Shown piece by piece: positions 18,201 through 25,655 of a stretch of DNA of 64,000 nucleotides. This DNA is from Bradyrhizobium liaoningense. Its GTDB lineage: Bacteria > Pseudomonadota > Alphaproteobacteria > Rhizobiales > Xanthobacteraceae. Below the pieces are notes generated by a model. It was not told the origin of the DNA. It worked only from the letters and a program-made list of their open reading frames with translations, and made no database searches. The translations under genes and the position numbers were made by a program. The stretch covers positions 124,001 to 188,000 of the forward strand of contig NZ_JAFCJS010000005.1 in NCBI RefSeq assembly GCF_018130825.1, given 5' to 3'. The first letter of the stretch is position 1. Every line of letters begins with the position of its first letter.

Positions 18201-19205
18201 GCGGGCTCGCTGTCGTTCTCCGACGCCGAGACCGGAGATACGCACAGCGCGAGCTTCCTGGCGAATGGCAGCAATTATGTCGGCACCTTCACCCTCGATC
18301 CGGTCAGCGAGGCCGGCGGCACCGGATCCGTCGCCTGGCACTTCACGGTCGACAACGCCGACATCCAGTTCCTGGCGCAGGGGCAGACGCTGACCCAGGA
18401 TTATCTGGTGACGATCGCCGACAACAATGGCGGCTCGACCACGCAGGACGTCACCGTCACTATCAACGGCACCAACGATGCACCGACTGCGGTGGGCGAG
18501 ACCGTCATCACCGATGTCGGCGCGAGCGCAACGGTCCAGATTCCCGGCTGGGCGCTTGCCATGAACGACATCGACCCCGACACCATCGACCATCTTTCGC
18601 TCGGCATGATCACCACGAGCTCCGGCGGCAGTGCCGTCCAGTTCGGGGATGCCTTCTTCACCGACGACGCGACGCCCGGCGGCTCGTTCGGCTACACGAC
18701 CTCCGACGGGACGACGACCTCGTCCAACACGGCAACGGCGACCATCATCAACAACGCAGCCGGCGCAACTGCGCTGGCCGGCACCGGCGGTGATGACATC
18801 CTGATCGCCACCAACGGGACCGAGACGATGAGCGGGGGGGCTGGCAACGACGTCCTGATCGCAACGGCCAGCGGCAACGCCATGAGCGGCGGCGCGGGCA
18901 ACGACACCTTCGCCTTCCTCCAGCAGCCGTCGGCGCCGAGCACCATCGGCGATTTCAACAACACCACCGAGCACGACCGCATCGCTGTTTCCGCGAGCGG
19001 TTTCGGCGGCGGGTTGACGGCGGGCATGGACGTCACGTTCGAGACGTCCGGCGACGACGTGTTCTCGGGCTTCGCCCAATTTCATTTCGACACCGGCAAC
19101 CAGACGCTCTACTACAGCGCCGACGGGACCCAGGGAGCGGCGGTCGCATTGGTCACCGTCCAGAACGGCGTGCTGCTCAGCCAGCACGACATACTGGTCG
19201 TGTAG
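15291..19205 (+). CDS. Large VCBS/cadherin-repeat RTX protein with an inserted jelly-roll-like domain
   Basis: A 1304-residue repetitive protein of adhesin type. Successive units of about 110-135 residues end in phrases such as VTVTVVGTNDKP, VTITILGVNHP and VSVVITGANDAP, typical of VCBS/cadherin-like repeats. Residues about 825-958 interrupt this pattern with a separate domain starting ILNGDFETGNLAGWSVSGG, like a galactose-binding jelly roll. The C-terminus has RTX nonapeptides near residues 1166-1210 (GGDDILI, GGAGNDVLI, GGAGNDTFAF) and then a type I secretion-like tail ending in ILVV. There is no N-terminal signal peptide, which fits type I secretion. No type I transporter genes are visible nearby. 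A run of seven G lies near 18834. Confidence 0.85.
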   Translation: MTNHTPVFTSSSATGSFTEFANLNDSTALHTLSGTMSFKDSDKTDTHTTTATLHSAVVSGGTVIPAASLAQFQTAMQSQILSDANGSGQLKWTFSDEDEDFDFLAKNQTLVLTYDVKVADNHGGFAIQTVKITITGTDDKPVINMTTAATVTEQANQTLSLTPDTVHVALNFNDDDLANTGHTATVTGVSASGATAGLLPGPFGNAELMSFFQVDNVIKTSGSSTGTINTTFSAPDLAFDYLSAGQHLDITYTVQLDDHAGGISTQTVTVTVVGTNDKPLFLSCPESAALVEDQNVDPSGNLTAHDSLLFTDIDLADTHTVSTTVTATRSGGGSIPLTNAQLLAAFGTSLQDSTGHLFGEVDWNFALANSSTNFLNGGETLKLVYHVAVDDGHGGSTTQDVTITILGVNHPVVITSGPESSTVVEQDATTGSSAPDTTPTIPAGTLAFTDQDTSDAHTVTVTLDSTSGPTPPAATQADLAAALTTVLNDSTGTGSGSIDWNFAIADKDLDYLAANETLTVNYNIKVADGSTSSTQTVSVVITGANDAPVITSGPQAASLAEQPGVTGSQSPDTTSPVPTGTLSFDDVDLSDTHSISVVLNSAVWSANTFAVPGQTIVDLQSALSTVLHDSTGTGTGSIDWTFSITDADLDFLSFGETLTVQYDLNVWDGFTNSTQTVTVTIDGAADPLVLTPLTIAASDAAGPDAGTAIATGAIFDVTQPVDLSTPRTIIEVNGSAANVGNSVAGTYGTLVLNADGSYGYVANAAVDALLAGDNVTDQFTFTVDDGQGHQASTRLTFDITGANDNPLVTAANVSGSVTEDAGPAVILNGDFETGNLAGWSVSGGGHIHVAQLELGGSFGHYSVELLPTSGSPETLSQNVATAPGQHYFVSFDLIGDPEGVNTPFSVSWDGATILSLANAPAGVNHYSFDLIGDPSLSSTLLQFSYEDDATGMILDSVNVSPATGPASESTAGSLSFSDAETGDTHSASFLANGSNYVGTFTLDPVSEAGGTGSVAWHFTVDNADIQFLAQGQTLTQDYLVTIADNNGGSTTQDVTVTINGTNDAPTAVGETVITDVGASATVQIPGWALAMNDIDPDTIDHLSLGMITTSSGGSAVQFGDAFFTDDATPGGSFGYTTSDGTTTSSNTATATIINNAAGATALAGTGGDDILIATNGTETMSGGAGNDVLIATASGNAMSGGAGNDTFAFLQQPSAPSTIGDFNNTTEHDRIAVSASGFGGGLTAGMDVTFETSGDDVFSGFAQFHFDTGNQTLYYSADGTQGAAVALVTVQNGVLLSQHDILVV

Positions 19206-19234
19206 GCCGCCGCTATCGAGCTTGACGCCTGAGG

Positions 19235-19260
19235 CGCGGGCCCCGAAAGGGGCCCGCGTT
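19235..19260 (+). terminator. Intrinsic-like terminator after the VCBS/RTX gene
   Basis: A strong hairpin: CGCGGGCCCC (19235-19244), loop GAAA, and GGGGCCCGCG (19249-19258), followed only by a short TTGTT. It lies 30 bp after the stop codon. The 10-bp perfect GC stem with a GNRA-type loop is very stable. Confidence 0.75.
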
Positions 19261-19400
19261 GTTCGTGGCGCGTCGATCTCATTCCAAAGTCATACGGGGG
19301 ATGCCACGGGGTGGCTTGAACTCGGTCGGATTCACCAGCACAATGGTGCTGAATTCACCTCTGAATTTCCAATCCGAACAAGAACATAGGGAAGACGCAC

Positions 19401-20387
19401 GTGGGACATGGAATGAAGGCGGCAATGGTGCTGGCGGCCGCGCTTTGCGGCACGCCTGCCTTTGCCGGCTGGGAGCCGACCAAACCCGTCGAGATTGTGG
19501 TAGCCGCCGGTGCGGGCGGTGCTTCCGATCAGATGGCCCGGATGATGCAGGCCGCGATCCAGAAGAACAATCTGATGAAGCAGCCCATGGTGGTCTCGCT
19601 CAAGGGCGGCGCGTCGGGTGCGGAAGCGCTGATGTACATGAAGTCCAGCGAGGGTGATCCGAACAAGGTGCTGATCGCCTATTCGCTGATCTACATGCTG
19701 CCGCTGTCGGCGAAGATTCCGTTCAACTGGCGCGAATTGACCCCGGTCTCGGTGATCGCGCTCGACCAGTTCGTGCTGTGGGACAACAGCGCCGGCCCCA
19801 AGACGGTGAAGGAATTCATCGACGCAGCGAAGGCGGCGAGTTCGCCGTTCAAGATGGGCGGCACCGGCTCCAAGCGCGAGGACCACGTGCTCACCGTGTT
19901 CCTGGAGCAGAAGACCGGCGCGAAATTCTCCTATCTGCCCTACAAGTCCGGCGGCGAGGCCGCGACCCAGCTCGTCGGCAACCACACCGAGGCCAACGTC
20001 AACAACCCCAGTGAAAATCTCGAGGTCTGGCGCGCCGGCCAGGTGCGTCCGCTCTGCGTGTTCGACAAGGAGCGCATCTCCTACACCAGCAAGGTGACGG
20101 ACACCCAGTCCTGGGCCGACATCCCGACCTGCAAGGAGCAGGGTGTCGACGTGCAGTATCTGATGCTGCGCGCGATGTTCCTGCCCGGCAAGGTCACAGC
20201 TGAGCAGCAGGCGTTCTATGTCGATCTGTTCCACAAGGTGACGCAGACCGCCGAGTACAAGGACTACATGGAGAAGCAGGCGCTGAAGCCGATCTTCCTC
20301 ACCGGCAAGGACATGGTGCAATTCCTCGAGGAGGACGATGCCGTCAACAAGGCGCTGATGACGGAAGCCGGATTCGTCGCGAAGTAG
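19401..20387 (+). CDS. tctC: Tripartite tricarboxylate transporter substrate-binding protein TctC
   Basis: A 328-residue Bug-family periplasmic receptor and the first gene of a complete tctCBA set. A signal peptide (MKAAMVLAAALCGTPAFAG) is followed by KPVEIVVAAGAGGASDQMAR, the family signature. The frame can start at GTG 19401 (AGGGAAG 8 bp upstream) or at ATG 19413, which gives a cleaner signal peptide; the longer form is listed. It is more divergent from the Bug consensus than the copy at 1315-2289. A palindromic repeat separates it from tctB. Confidence 0.88.
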   Translation: MGHGMKAAMVLAAALCGTPAFAGWEPTKPVEIVVAAGAGGASDQMARMMQAAIQKNNLMKQPMVVSLKGGASGAEALMYMKSSEGDPNKVLIAYSLIYMLPLSAKIPFNWRELTPVSVIALDQFVLWDNSAGPKTVKEFIDAAKAASSPFKMGGTGSKREDHVLTVFLEQKTGAKFSYLPYKSGGEAATQLVGNHTEANVNNPSENLEVWRAGQVRPLCVFDKERISYTSKVTDTQSWADIPTCKEQGVDVQYLMLRAMFLPGKVTAEQQAFYVDLFHKVTQTAEYKDYMEKQALKPIFLTGKDMVQFLEEDDAVNKALMTEAGFVAK

Positions 20388-20407
20388 CCGTCTTCTTCAC
20401 CTCGCCT

Positions 20408-20540
20408 CGCTTGCGGGGAGAGGTCGGATTGCATTGAAGATGCAATCCGGGTGAGGGGGACTCTTCGCGAGTCCAGCTTTCACCGTCCCTGCGGAGACTC
20501 CCCCTCACCCCAACCCTCTCCCCGCACGCGGGGAGAGGGG
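20408..20540. repeat. Palindromic intergenic element between tctC and tctB
   Basis: Nested inverted repeats: outer arms CGCTTGCGGGGAGAGG (20408-20423) and CCTCTCCCCGCACGCG (20515-20530, one mismatch); middle arms GGGTGAGGGGGA (20449-20460) and TCCCCCTCACCC (20499-20510); and a small hairpin GGATTGCA/TGCAATCC (20426-20448). The folded RNA could lower tctB/tctA expression relative to tctC, a common pattern for receptor-first operons. It looks like a dispersed rhizobial repeat, but only one copy is in this window. Confidence 0.85.
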
Positions 20541-20569
20541 AATTGAACGCACTCCGTCCCTAACAGAGC

Positions 20570-21112
20570 ATGTCCCAAACCGATCTTGAAATCGTCGTCG
20601 ACGATCCGACCGCCCCCGAAGACGACTCGCCCTCCGTCGTCTCCTCCGGCACGATCGAGATCATCGTCTGTCTCCTTCTGCTCGCGCTCGCCGTCACGCT
20701 CGGCTATGACAATTGGCGCACCGGTGCGTCCTGGGATGCGACCGGGCCCGAGCCCGGCTATTTCCCGTTCTATCTCTCCATCATCCTCGGCGGCGGCAGC
20801 CTCTACGGCCTGATCGTGGCGCTGGTTGCCCACCGCAAGGCGGCAGAGACCTTCGTCACGCGTGCGCAGGCGCGCCGCGTGATGGCGGTGTTTGTGCCGA
20901 CGCTGCTGTTCTGCCTGGTCACGCAGTTCCTCGGCCTCTATGTCGCGAGCTTCCTTTTGATCGCGGGCTTCATGCGCCTCGTCGGCAAGATCGCGCTGTG
21001 GAAGTCGCTGCTCACCGCTTTCGTGTTCACGGCGATCATGTTCGTCACCTTCGACGTCGCCTTCGACGTCATCATGCCGAAAGGGCCGCTTGAAGCGGCC
21101 CTCGGGCGCTAG
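20570..21112 (+). CDS. tctB: Tripartite tricarboxylate transporter small membrane subunit TctB
   Basis: A 180-residue inner-membrane protein with about four hydrophobic segments: IEIIVCLLLLALAVTLG, FPFYLSIILGGGSLYGLIVA, VFVPTLLFCLVTQFLGLYVA and a C-terminal LLTAFVFTAIMFVTFDVAFD. The GYFPFYLS segment is characteristic of TctB. It lies directly before tctA (11 bp gap) and completes the transporter with the upstream receptor. Confidence 0.9.
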   Translation: MSQTDLEIVVDDPTAPEDDSPSVVSSGTIEIIVCLLLLALAVTLGYDNWRTGASWDATGPEPGYFPFYLSIILGGGSLYGLIVALVAHRKAAETFVTRAQARRVMAVFVPTLLFCLVTQFLGLYVASFLLIAGFMRLVGKIALWKSLLTAFVFTAIMFVTFDVAFDVIMPKGPLEAALGR

Positions 21113-21123
21113 GACGGATCGCG

Positions 21124-22641
21124 ATGGAAGCTCTCGGTCTCCTGCTTCACGGCTTCGCCGTCCTGCTCACCTGGAAGACGCTCGTCCTGATGATGGTCGG
21201 GCTTGTGCTCGGCATCTTCGTCGGCGTGCTGCCGGGGCTCGGCGGGCCCAACGGCGTCGCCATCCTGCTGCCGCTCACCTTCACGATGGACCCGACCTCG
21301 GCGATCGTGATGCTGTCCTGCATCTATTGGGGCGCATTGTTCGGCGGTGCCATCACCTCGATCCTGTTCAACATCCCGGGCGAAGCCTGGTCGGTCGCAA
21401 CCACCTTCGACGGCTATCCGATGGCCCAGCAGGGCAGGGCGGCGGAGGCGCTGACCGCGGCGTTCACGTCCTCCTTCGTCGGCTCGCTGGTCGCGGTGCT
21501 CCTGATCACCTTCCTCGCGCCGATGATCTCGTCCTTTGCGCTGAAATTCGGCCCGCCCGAGTTCTTCGCGGTCTATCTCTTGACCTTCTGCTCCTTTGTC
21601 GGCCTCGGTCGCGAAGCCAAGCACAAGACGGTCATCTCGATGTCGCTGGGGCTGCTGCTCGCCGGCGTCGGCATGGACACGGTGTCGGGCAATCTGCGCA
21701 TGACCTTCGGCTCGGCCGACCTGCTTCGCGGCATCAACTTCCTGGTCGCCGTCATCGGCCTGTTCGGCATCAGCGAGATCCTGCTGACGATGGAGGAGCG
21801 CCTCGCGCTGCGCGGACATGCGGCGAGTATCTCGCTGCGCGTCGTGCTCGGGGTCTGGAAGGATCTGCCGAAATACTGGGTGACGCTGCTGCGCTCCTCC
21901 TTCATCGGCTGCTGGCTCGGCATCACCCCGGGCGGTGCGATCGCGGCCTCCTTCATGGGCTACAACCTGGCCAAGCGCTTCGCCAAGGATCCCGAGAGCT
22001 TCGGCAAGGGCCGCATCGAGGGTGTGTTCGCGCCTGAGACGGCGGCGCATGCCTCCGGCACCTCGGCGCTGCTGCCGATGCTGGCGCTCGGCATTCCCGG
22101 CTCGGGCACTGCCGCGATCCTGCTTGGCGGCCTCATGGTATGGGGGCTCAATCCGGGCCCGCTGCTGTTCGTCGAGCACAAGGACTTCGTCTGGGGGCTG
22201 ATCGCCTCGATGTATCTCGGCAATGTGGTCGGCCTCGTGCTGGTGTTGACGACGGTGCCGGTCTTCGCCTCGATCCTGCGCGTGCCGTTCGCGGCGGTGG
22301 CGCCGATGATCGTGGTGTCCTGCGCGATCGGCGCCTATGCGATCCAGAACGCGATGTTCGACATCTGGCTGATGCTGGGCTTCGGAATCGTCGGTTACGT
22401 CTTCAAGAAGATCGGCATTCCGCTGGCGCCGTTCACGCTGGCCCTCGTGCTCGGCAACCGCGCCGAGGATGCCTTCCGCCTGTCGATGATCGGCTCCGGC
22501 GGAAACCTCAAGGTGTTCTGGTCGAACGGCCTGGTCGGCTCCATCACGACGCTGGCGATCGTGCTGCTGTTTTGGCCTGTCATCGACGGAGTGCTGAGCC
22601 GCGTCGGACTGACGCAGCGGACTAAAGCGACATCGCCGTAG
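21124..22641 (+). CDS. tctA: Tripartite tricarboxylate transporter large membrane subunit TctA
   Basis: A 505-residue polytopic protein, normal for TctA, with about 12 membrane segments. Family landmarks are GVLPGLGGPNGVAILLPLTF near residues 33-52, YWGALFGGAITSILFNIPGE, and the second glycine-rich loop LGIPGSGTAAILLGGLMVWG near residue 320. It probably forms the ion-coupled channel for a carboxylate delivered by the receptor encoded upstream. It ends the tctCBA operon. Confidence 0.93.
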   Translation: MEALGLLLHGFAVLLTWKTLVLMMVGLVLGIFVGVLPGLGGPNGVAILLPLTFTMDPTSAIVMLSCIYWGALFGGAITSILFNIPGEAWSVATTFDGYPMAQQGRAAEALTAAFTSSFVGSLVAVLLITFLAPMISSFALKFGPPEFFAVYLLTFCSFVGLGREAKHKTVISMSLGLLLAGVGMDTVSGNLRMTFGSADLLRGINFLVAVIGLFGISEILLTMEERLALRGHAASISLRVVLGVWKDLPKYWVTLLRSSFIGCWLGITPGGAIAASFMGYNLAKRFAKDPESFGKGRIEGVFAPETAAHASGTSALLPMLALGIPGSGTAAILLGGLMVWGLNPGPLLFVEHKDFVWGLIASMYLGNVVGLVLVLTTVPVFASILRVPFAAVAPMIVVSCAIGAYAIQNAMFDIWLMLGFGIVGYVFKKIGIPLAPFTLALVLGNRAEDAFRLSMIGSGGNLKVFWSNGLVGSITTLAIVLLFWPVIDGVLSRVGLTQRTKATSP

Positions 22642-22808
22642 CGCCGTAGACCAGCTTCTTTCCGGATCAATGGCTTAGATGAGGTGGTGGCGTCCATGTA
22701 GCGTTACCACCTCAGCTCGATTGTTTCCGGATGTTGCTGGTGCGGCACAGCCTCTGGGCAGGGGGAGGGGTATGTTCTGATCACAAAATTGTGCTGAGGG
22801 GGATTTCC

Positions 22809-23678
22809 ATGAAGCGGATTGTGATTGGGGTGGCAGCGGCGATGTCGCTCTTCGCGACGGGCGCGCTGGCTGCTGATCTGGCGGCAAAGCCCTACGTCAA
22901 AGCACCGGTCATGGTCGAGCCGGTCTGGAGCTGGACCGGCTTCTACGTCGGCGTCAACGGCGGCTATAGCTGGGGCCGTTCGCGCACCGACGTCACCTAC
23001 AACAACACTGCCACTGGTGCGGTGATCGCGCCTCCGGCCGGCTCTATCACCAGCGCTTCGTTCGACATGAACGGCGGCGTCGCCGGCGGTCAGGCCGGTT
23101 ACAACTGGCAGAGCGCCAACTGGGTGTTCGGCGTTGAGGGTGACCTGCAGTGGTCTGGTGAAAAGGGCCGCGCCGCCTTCAACTGCGGCGGCGTCGCGCC
23201 TGCCGGTGGTGCCTGTCTTCCTGGGCTAACATTCCTTCCGCCTGGCGGTCTGGCCGGCACCACGCTGACGATCGACCAGAAGCTCGAGTGGTTCGGTACG
23301 GTCCGCGGCCGCGTCGGCATCCTGGCGACCCCGAAGGTGCTGTTCTACGGCACCGGCGGTCTGGCATTCGGCGAGATCAAGACCACGGGCACCATGACCG
23401 GCTTCACGCCCGCTGGTGTCGCTATCGCCTCGACCGGCTCGAGCTCAGATACGCGCCTCGGCTGGACCGTCGGCGCTGGTGTCGAAGGCAAGATCACCCA
23501 GAACTGGAGTGCGAAGCTCGAATATCTCTATATGGATCTCGGCCGTTTCTCCGCCGGTCCGTTCTCGCTCGCGCCGGCTTCTGCGATCGCGGCCAATACC
23601 TCGTCGCGCTTCACGGATCACATCCTGCGCGCCGGCATCAACTATCAGTTCGGCGGCCCGGTGGTTGCCAAGTATTGA
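22809..23678 (+). CDS. Outer-membrane beta-barrel protein, Omp25/RopB-like porin family
   Basis: A 289-residue outer-membrane protein. A Sec signal (MKRIVIGVAAAMSLFATGAL, cleavage near AADLAA) precedes the rhizobial family phrase WSWTGFYVGVNGGYSWG. Alternating amphipathic strands follow, and the C-terminus ends ILRAGINYQFGGPVVAKY, typical of eight-stranded surface barrels. The ATG at 22809 directly starts the signal peptide; the longer frame upstream does not. It appears monocistronic, with its own terminators. Such proteins are abundant in Bradyrhizobium and are usually structural. Confidence 0.9.
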   Translation: MKRIVIGVAAAMSLFATGALAADLAAKPYVKAPVMVEPVWSWTGFYVGVNGGYSWGRSRTDVTYNNTATGAVIAPPAGSITSASFDMNGGVAGGQAGYNWQSANWVFGVEGDLQWSGEKGRAAFNCGGVAPAGGACLPGLTFLPPGGLAGTTLTIDQKLEWFGTVRGRVGILATPKVLFYGTGGLAFGEIKTTGTMTGFTPAGVAIASTGSSSDTRLGWTVGAGVEGKITQNWSAKLEYLYMDLGRFSAGPFSLAPASAIAANTSSRFTDHILRAGINYQFGGPVVAKY

Positions 23679-23703
23679 GATCAACAAAGGCGTCACAAGA
23701 AGC

Positions 23704-23728
23704 AAAGCCCGGCCTTGTGCCGGGCTTT
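23704..23728 (+). terminator. Terminator after the outer-membrane protein gene
   Basis: A perfect hairpin with arms AAAGCCCGGC (23704-23713) and GCCGGGCTTT (23719-23728), loop CTTGT. It lies 25 bp after the stop codon and ends in T residues. Confidence 0.85.
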
Positions 23729-23776
23729 GTCGTTTTCGGCTTTAGCGGTACCTGAGCGGACTGACCGACCCACGAT

Positions 23777-23810
23777 TTAAAAAGCCCGGCGTGAACGCCG
23801 GGCCTTTTAA
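23777..23810. terminator. Bidirectional terminator between convergent genes
   Basis: Arms TTAAAAAGCCCGGCG (23777-23791) and CGCCGGGCCTTTTAA (23796-23810) pair with one mismatch. A-rich and T-rich ends on both sides suit termination in either direction. It lies between the outer-membrane protein gene and the end of the CoA-transferase gene at 23833. Confidence 0.85.
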
Positions 23811-23832
23811 TTGGCAACTTCAAGCGAGGCTC

Positions 23833-25026
23833 TCACACCACCTTGGCGTCCCTGAGCTTGCTGATCTCGTCAGCACTGAGGCCGAATTCCTTCAGCACCT
23901 CGTCGGTCTGCTCGCCGAATTCCGGCGGTCGTGCCACCATCCTGCTCGGCGTGCGCGACAGCGTCACGGGCTGGCCGACCAGGCGGATATGGCGGCCCTC
24001 GTCGTTCGGCACATCCTGCGCGATGCCGAGATGCTTGACCTGCGCGTCCTCGAACATCTGGTCGATGGCGTAGATCGGCCCGCAGGGCACGCCGGCCTCG
24101 TTGAACTCGCGGACCCAGGTCTCGGTCGACTTCGTCACGGTGCGCTTCTCGATCTCGGCGTTGAGCGCGTCGCGATTCCTGGAGCGGGCGGGGGCCGTCG
24201 CATAGTCGGGATGGCTGTAAAGCTCCGGCGCGCCGATGGCCTGCGCACAGCGCTCCCAGATCCGTCCGCCGGTCGTGGCGATGTTGATGTAGCCGTCCGA
24301 GGTCTTGAACACGCCGGTCGGGATGCTGGTCGGGTGGTTGTTGCCCGCCTGCTTGGCGACCTCCTTCTCCATCAGCCAGCGCGCGGCCTGGAAGTCGAGC
24401 ATGAAGATCTGGGCCTGCAGCAGCGAGGTTTGCACCCACTGACCCTTGCCCGAGACCTCGCGCTCGAGCAGCGCGGTGAGGATGCCCATGGCGCAGAACA
24501 AGCCCGCGGTGAGGTCGGCGACGGGAATGCCGACCCGCATCGGGCCTTCGCCCGGCGCGCCGGTGATCGACATCAGCCCGCCCATGCCTTGCGCGATCTG
24601 ATCGAAGCCCGGCCGCTTGTGATAGGGGCCGTCCTGGCCGAAGCCGGAGATGCTGCCATAGACGATGCGCGGATTGATCGCGGCGAGGCTCTCATAATCG
24701 ATGCCGAGCTTCTTCTTCACGTCGGGACGGAAATTCTCGACCACGACGTCGGCCTTGGCGGCGAGGCGCTTGAACACGGCGAGCCCGCGCTCGTCCTTCA
24801 GGTTCAGCGTCATCGCGCGCTTGTTGCGATGCAAATTCTGGAAGTCGGAACCCCGGCGCGGCCCGCCCGGCTGCTCGCCGCCGGCATCCTCGGTCAGTGC
24901 GTCAATCTTGATGACGTTGGCGCCCCAGTCTGCGAGCTGACGCACGCAGGTGGGCCCGGAGCGGACGCGTGTGAGATCGAGCACGGTGAAGCGCGACAGG
25001 GCTTCCGAGGCATGCGGAAAAGGCAT
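23833..25026 (-). CDS. CaiB/BaiF family CoA-transferase (class III)
   Basis: A 397-residue class III CoA-transferase, which moves CoA between carboxylates such as oxalate, formate, succinate or carnitine derivatives. The N-terminal Rossmann part has VLDLTRVRSGPTCVRQLADW and GANVIKIDA. The HRNKRAMTLNLKDERG segment, VVENFRPDVKKKLGIDY and ISGFGQDGPYHKRPGFDQIA follow. The aspartate that forms the acyl intermediate in this family is probably the one in PGFDQIAQGMGG. The ATG at 25026 has GGAG upstream; a longer in-frame start lacks family-like sequence. No partner genes are adjacent. Confidence 0.92.
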   Translation of the reverse strand: MPFPHASEALSRFTVLDLTRVRSGPTCVRQLADWGANVIKIDALTEDAGGEQPGGPRRGSDFQNLHRNKRAMTLNLKDERGLAVFKRLAAKADVVVENFRPDVKKKLGIDYESLAAINPRIVYGSISGFGQDGPYHKRPGFDQIAQGMGGLMSITGAPGEGPMRVGIPVADLTAGLFCAMGILTALLEREVSGKGQWVQTSLLQAQIFMLDFQAARWLMEKEVAKQAGNNHPTSIPTGVFKTSDGYINIATTGGRIWERCAQAIGAPELYSHPDYATAPARSRNRDALNAEIEKRTVTKSTETWVREFNEAGVPCGPIYAIDQMFEDAQVKHLGIAQDVPNDEGRHIRLVGQPVTLSRTPSRMVARPPEFGEQTDEVLKEFGLSADEISKLRDAKVV

Positions 25027-25145
25027 CTTGAAAGGCTCCGGGACAGATTGCGGAGCCACCATAGTGCCGAAACATCGGGCGGCAAGTCTGCCGCGACGCG
25101 GATGCCGCCTGTCGAAATGCAGGCCTGATCGCGCTGCGCAAGGGA

Positions 25146-25460
25146 TCAGCGCGACAGCCGCTTCAACTCGGTGCGCGCCTGCTCGGCCAGCGGGTCATCG
25201 CCATGGCGCGCGATGAAGAGCTCGAACGCCTCCCGCGTTCCCGCCCGACGGGCGGCTTCGAATTCTTCCGCCACCGCGGCGGAAGGATCGCGGGCCATTG
25301 GCATGGAGGGGGCGCGTCCCCCCTTGGTGTTCCCCTTGCTGCTTTCGTCCGCATTGGCTTTCGAGGCCATGACAGGCTGTTCTCCGATGGGCAGACGGTC
25401 CGGCCCGGCGAGCATAGCCAAGGCTCCGATCAGACCGACCGAAAGTGGGCTCAGTTTCAT
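25146..25460 (-). CDS. Small secreted protein of unknown function
   Basis: A 104-residue protein starting with a hydrophobic segment (MKLSPLSVGLIGALAMLAG) that may be a signal peptide. A low-complexity polar stretch and a short helical C-terminus follow (EEFEAARRAGTREAFELFIA then RHGDDPLAEQARTELKRLSR). The C-terminal part resembles a single TPR-like helix pair. It is divergent from the metalloprotease gene, with 195 bp between them. It does not look like the beta-barrel protease inhibitors found beside serralysins. Function unknown. Confidence 0.65.
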   Translation of the reverse strand: MKLSPLSVGLIGALAMLAGPDRLPIGEQPVMASKANADESSKGNTKGGRAPSMPMARDPSAAVAEEFEAARRAGTREAFELFIARHGDDPLAEQARTELKRLSR

Positions 25461-25655
25461 AGTTTCCTTTACGGAACACGCCAGGCGCGGTACTGAATGC
25501 GTCGCCGCTCCGTATCATTACGGGAGTTGATGGCTAACACGGCGTTACGGACCGACTGATGGCCCGACGCCAAAATTAAACCAAACGTATAACTCTCTAG
25601 CTAGAATCATGCCCCTGCGCAGCGAATCGCGCGATGCATTGCTTCGGAGAGTTCA

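Noticed and set aside
18834..18841. Run of seven G in the RTX gene as a phase-variation tract
   Set aside because: Seven is short for slippage, and the reading frame is intact on both sides.
25146..25460. A serralysin inhibitor (Inh-type) beside the metalloprotease
   Set aside because: The sequence is helical and too unlike the beta-barrel inhibitor family; it is reported as a small protein of unknown function.
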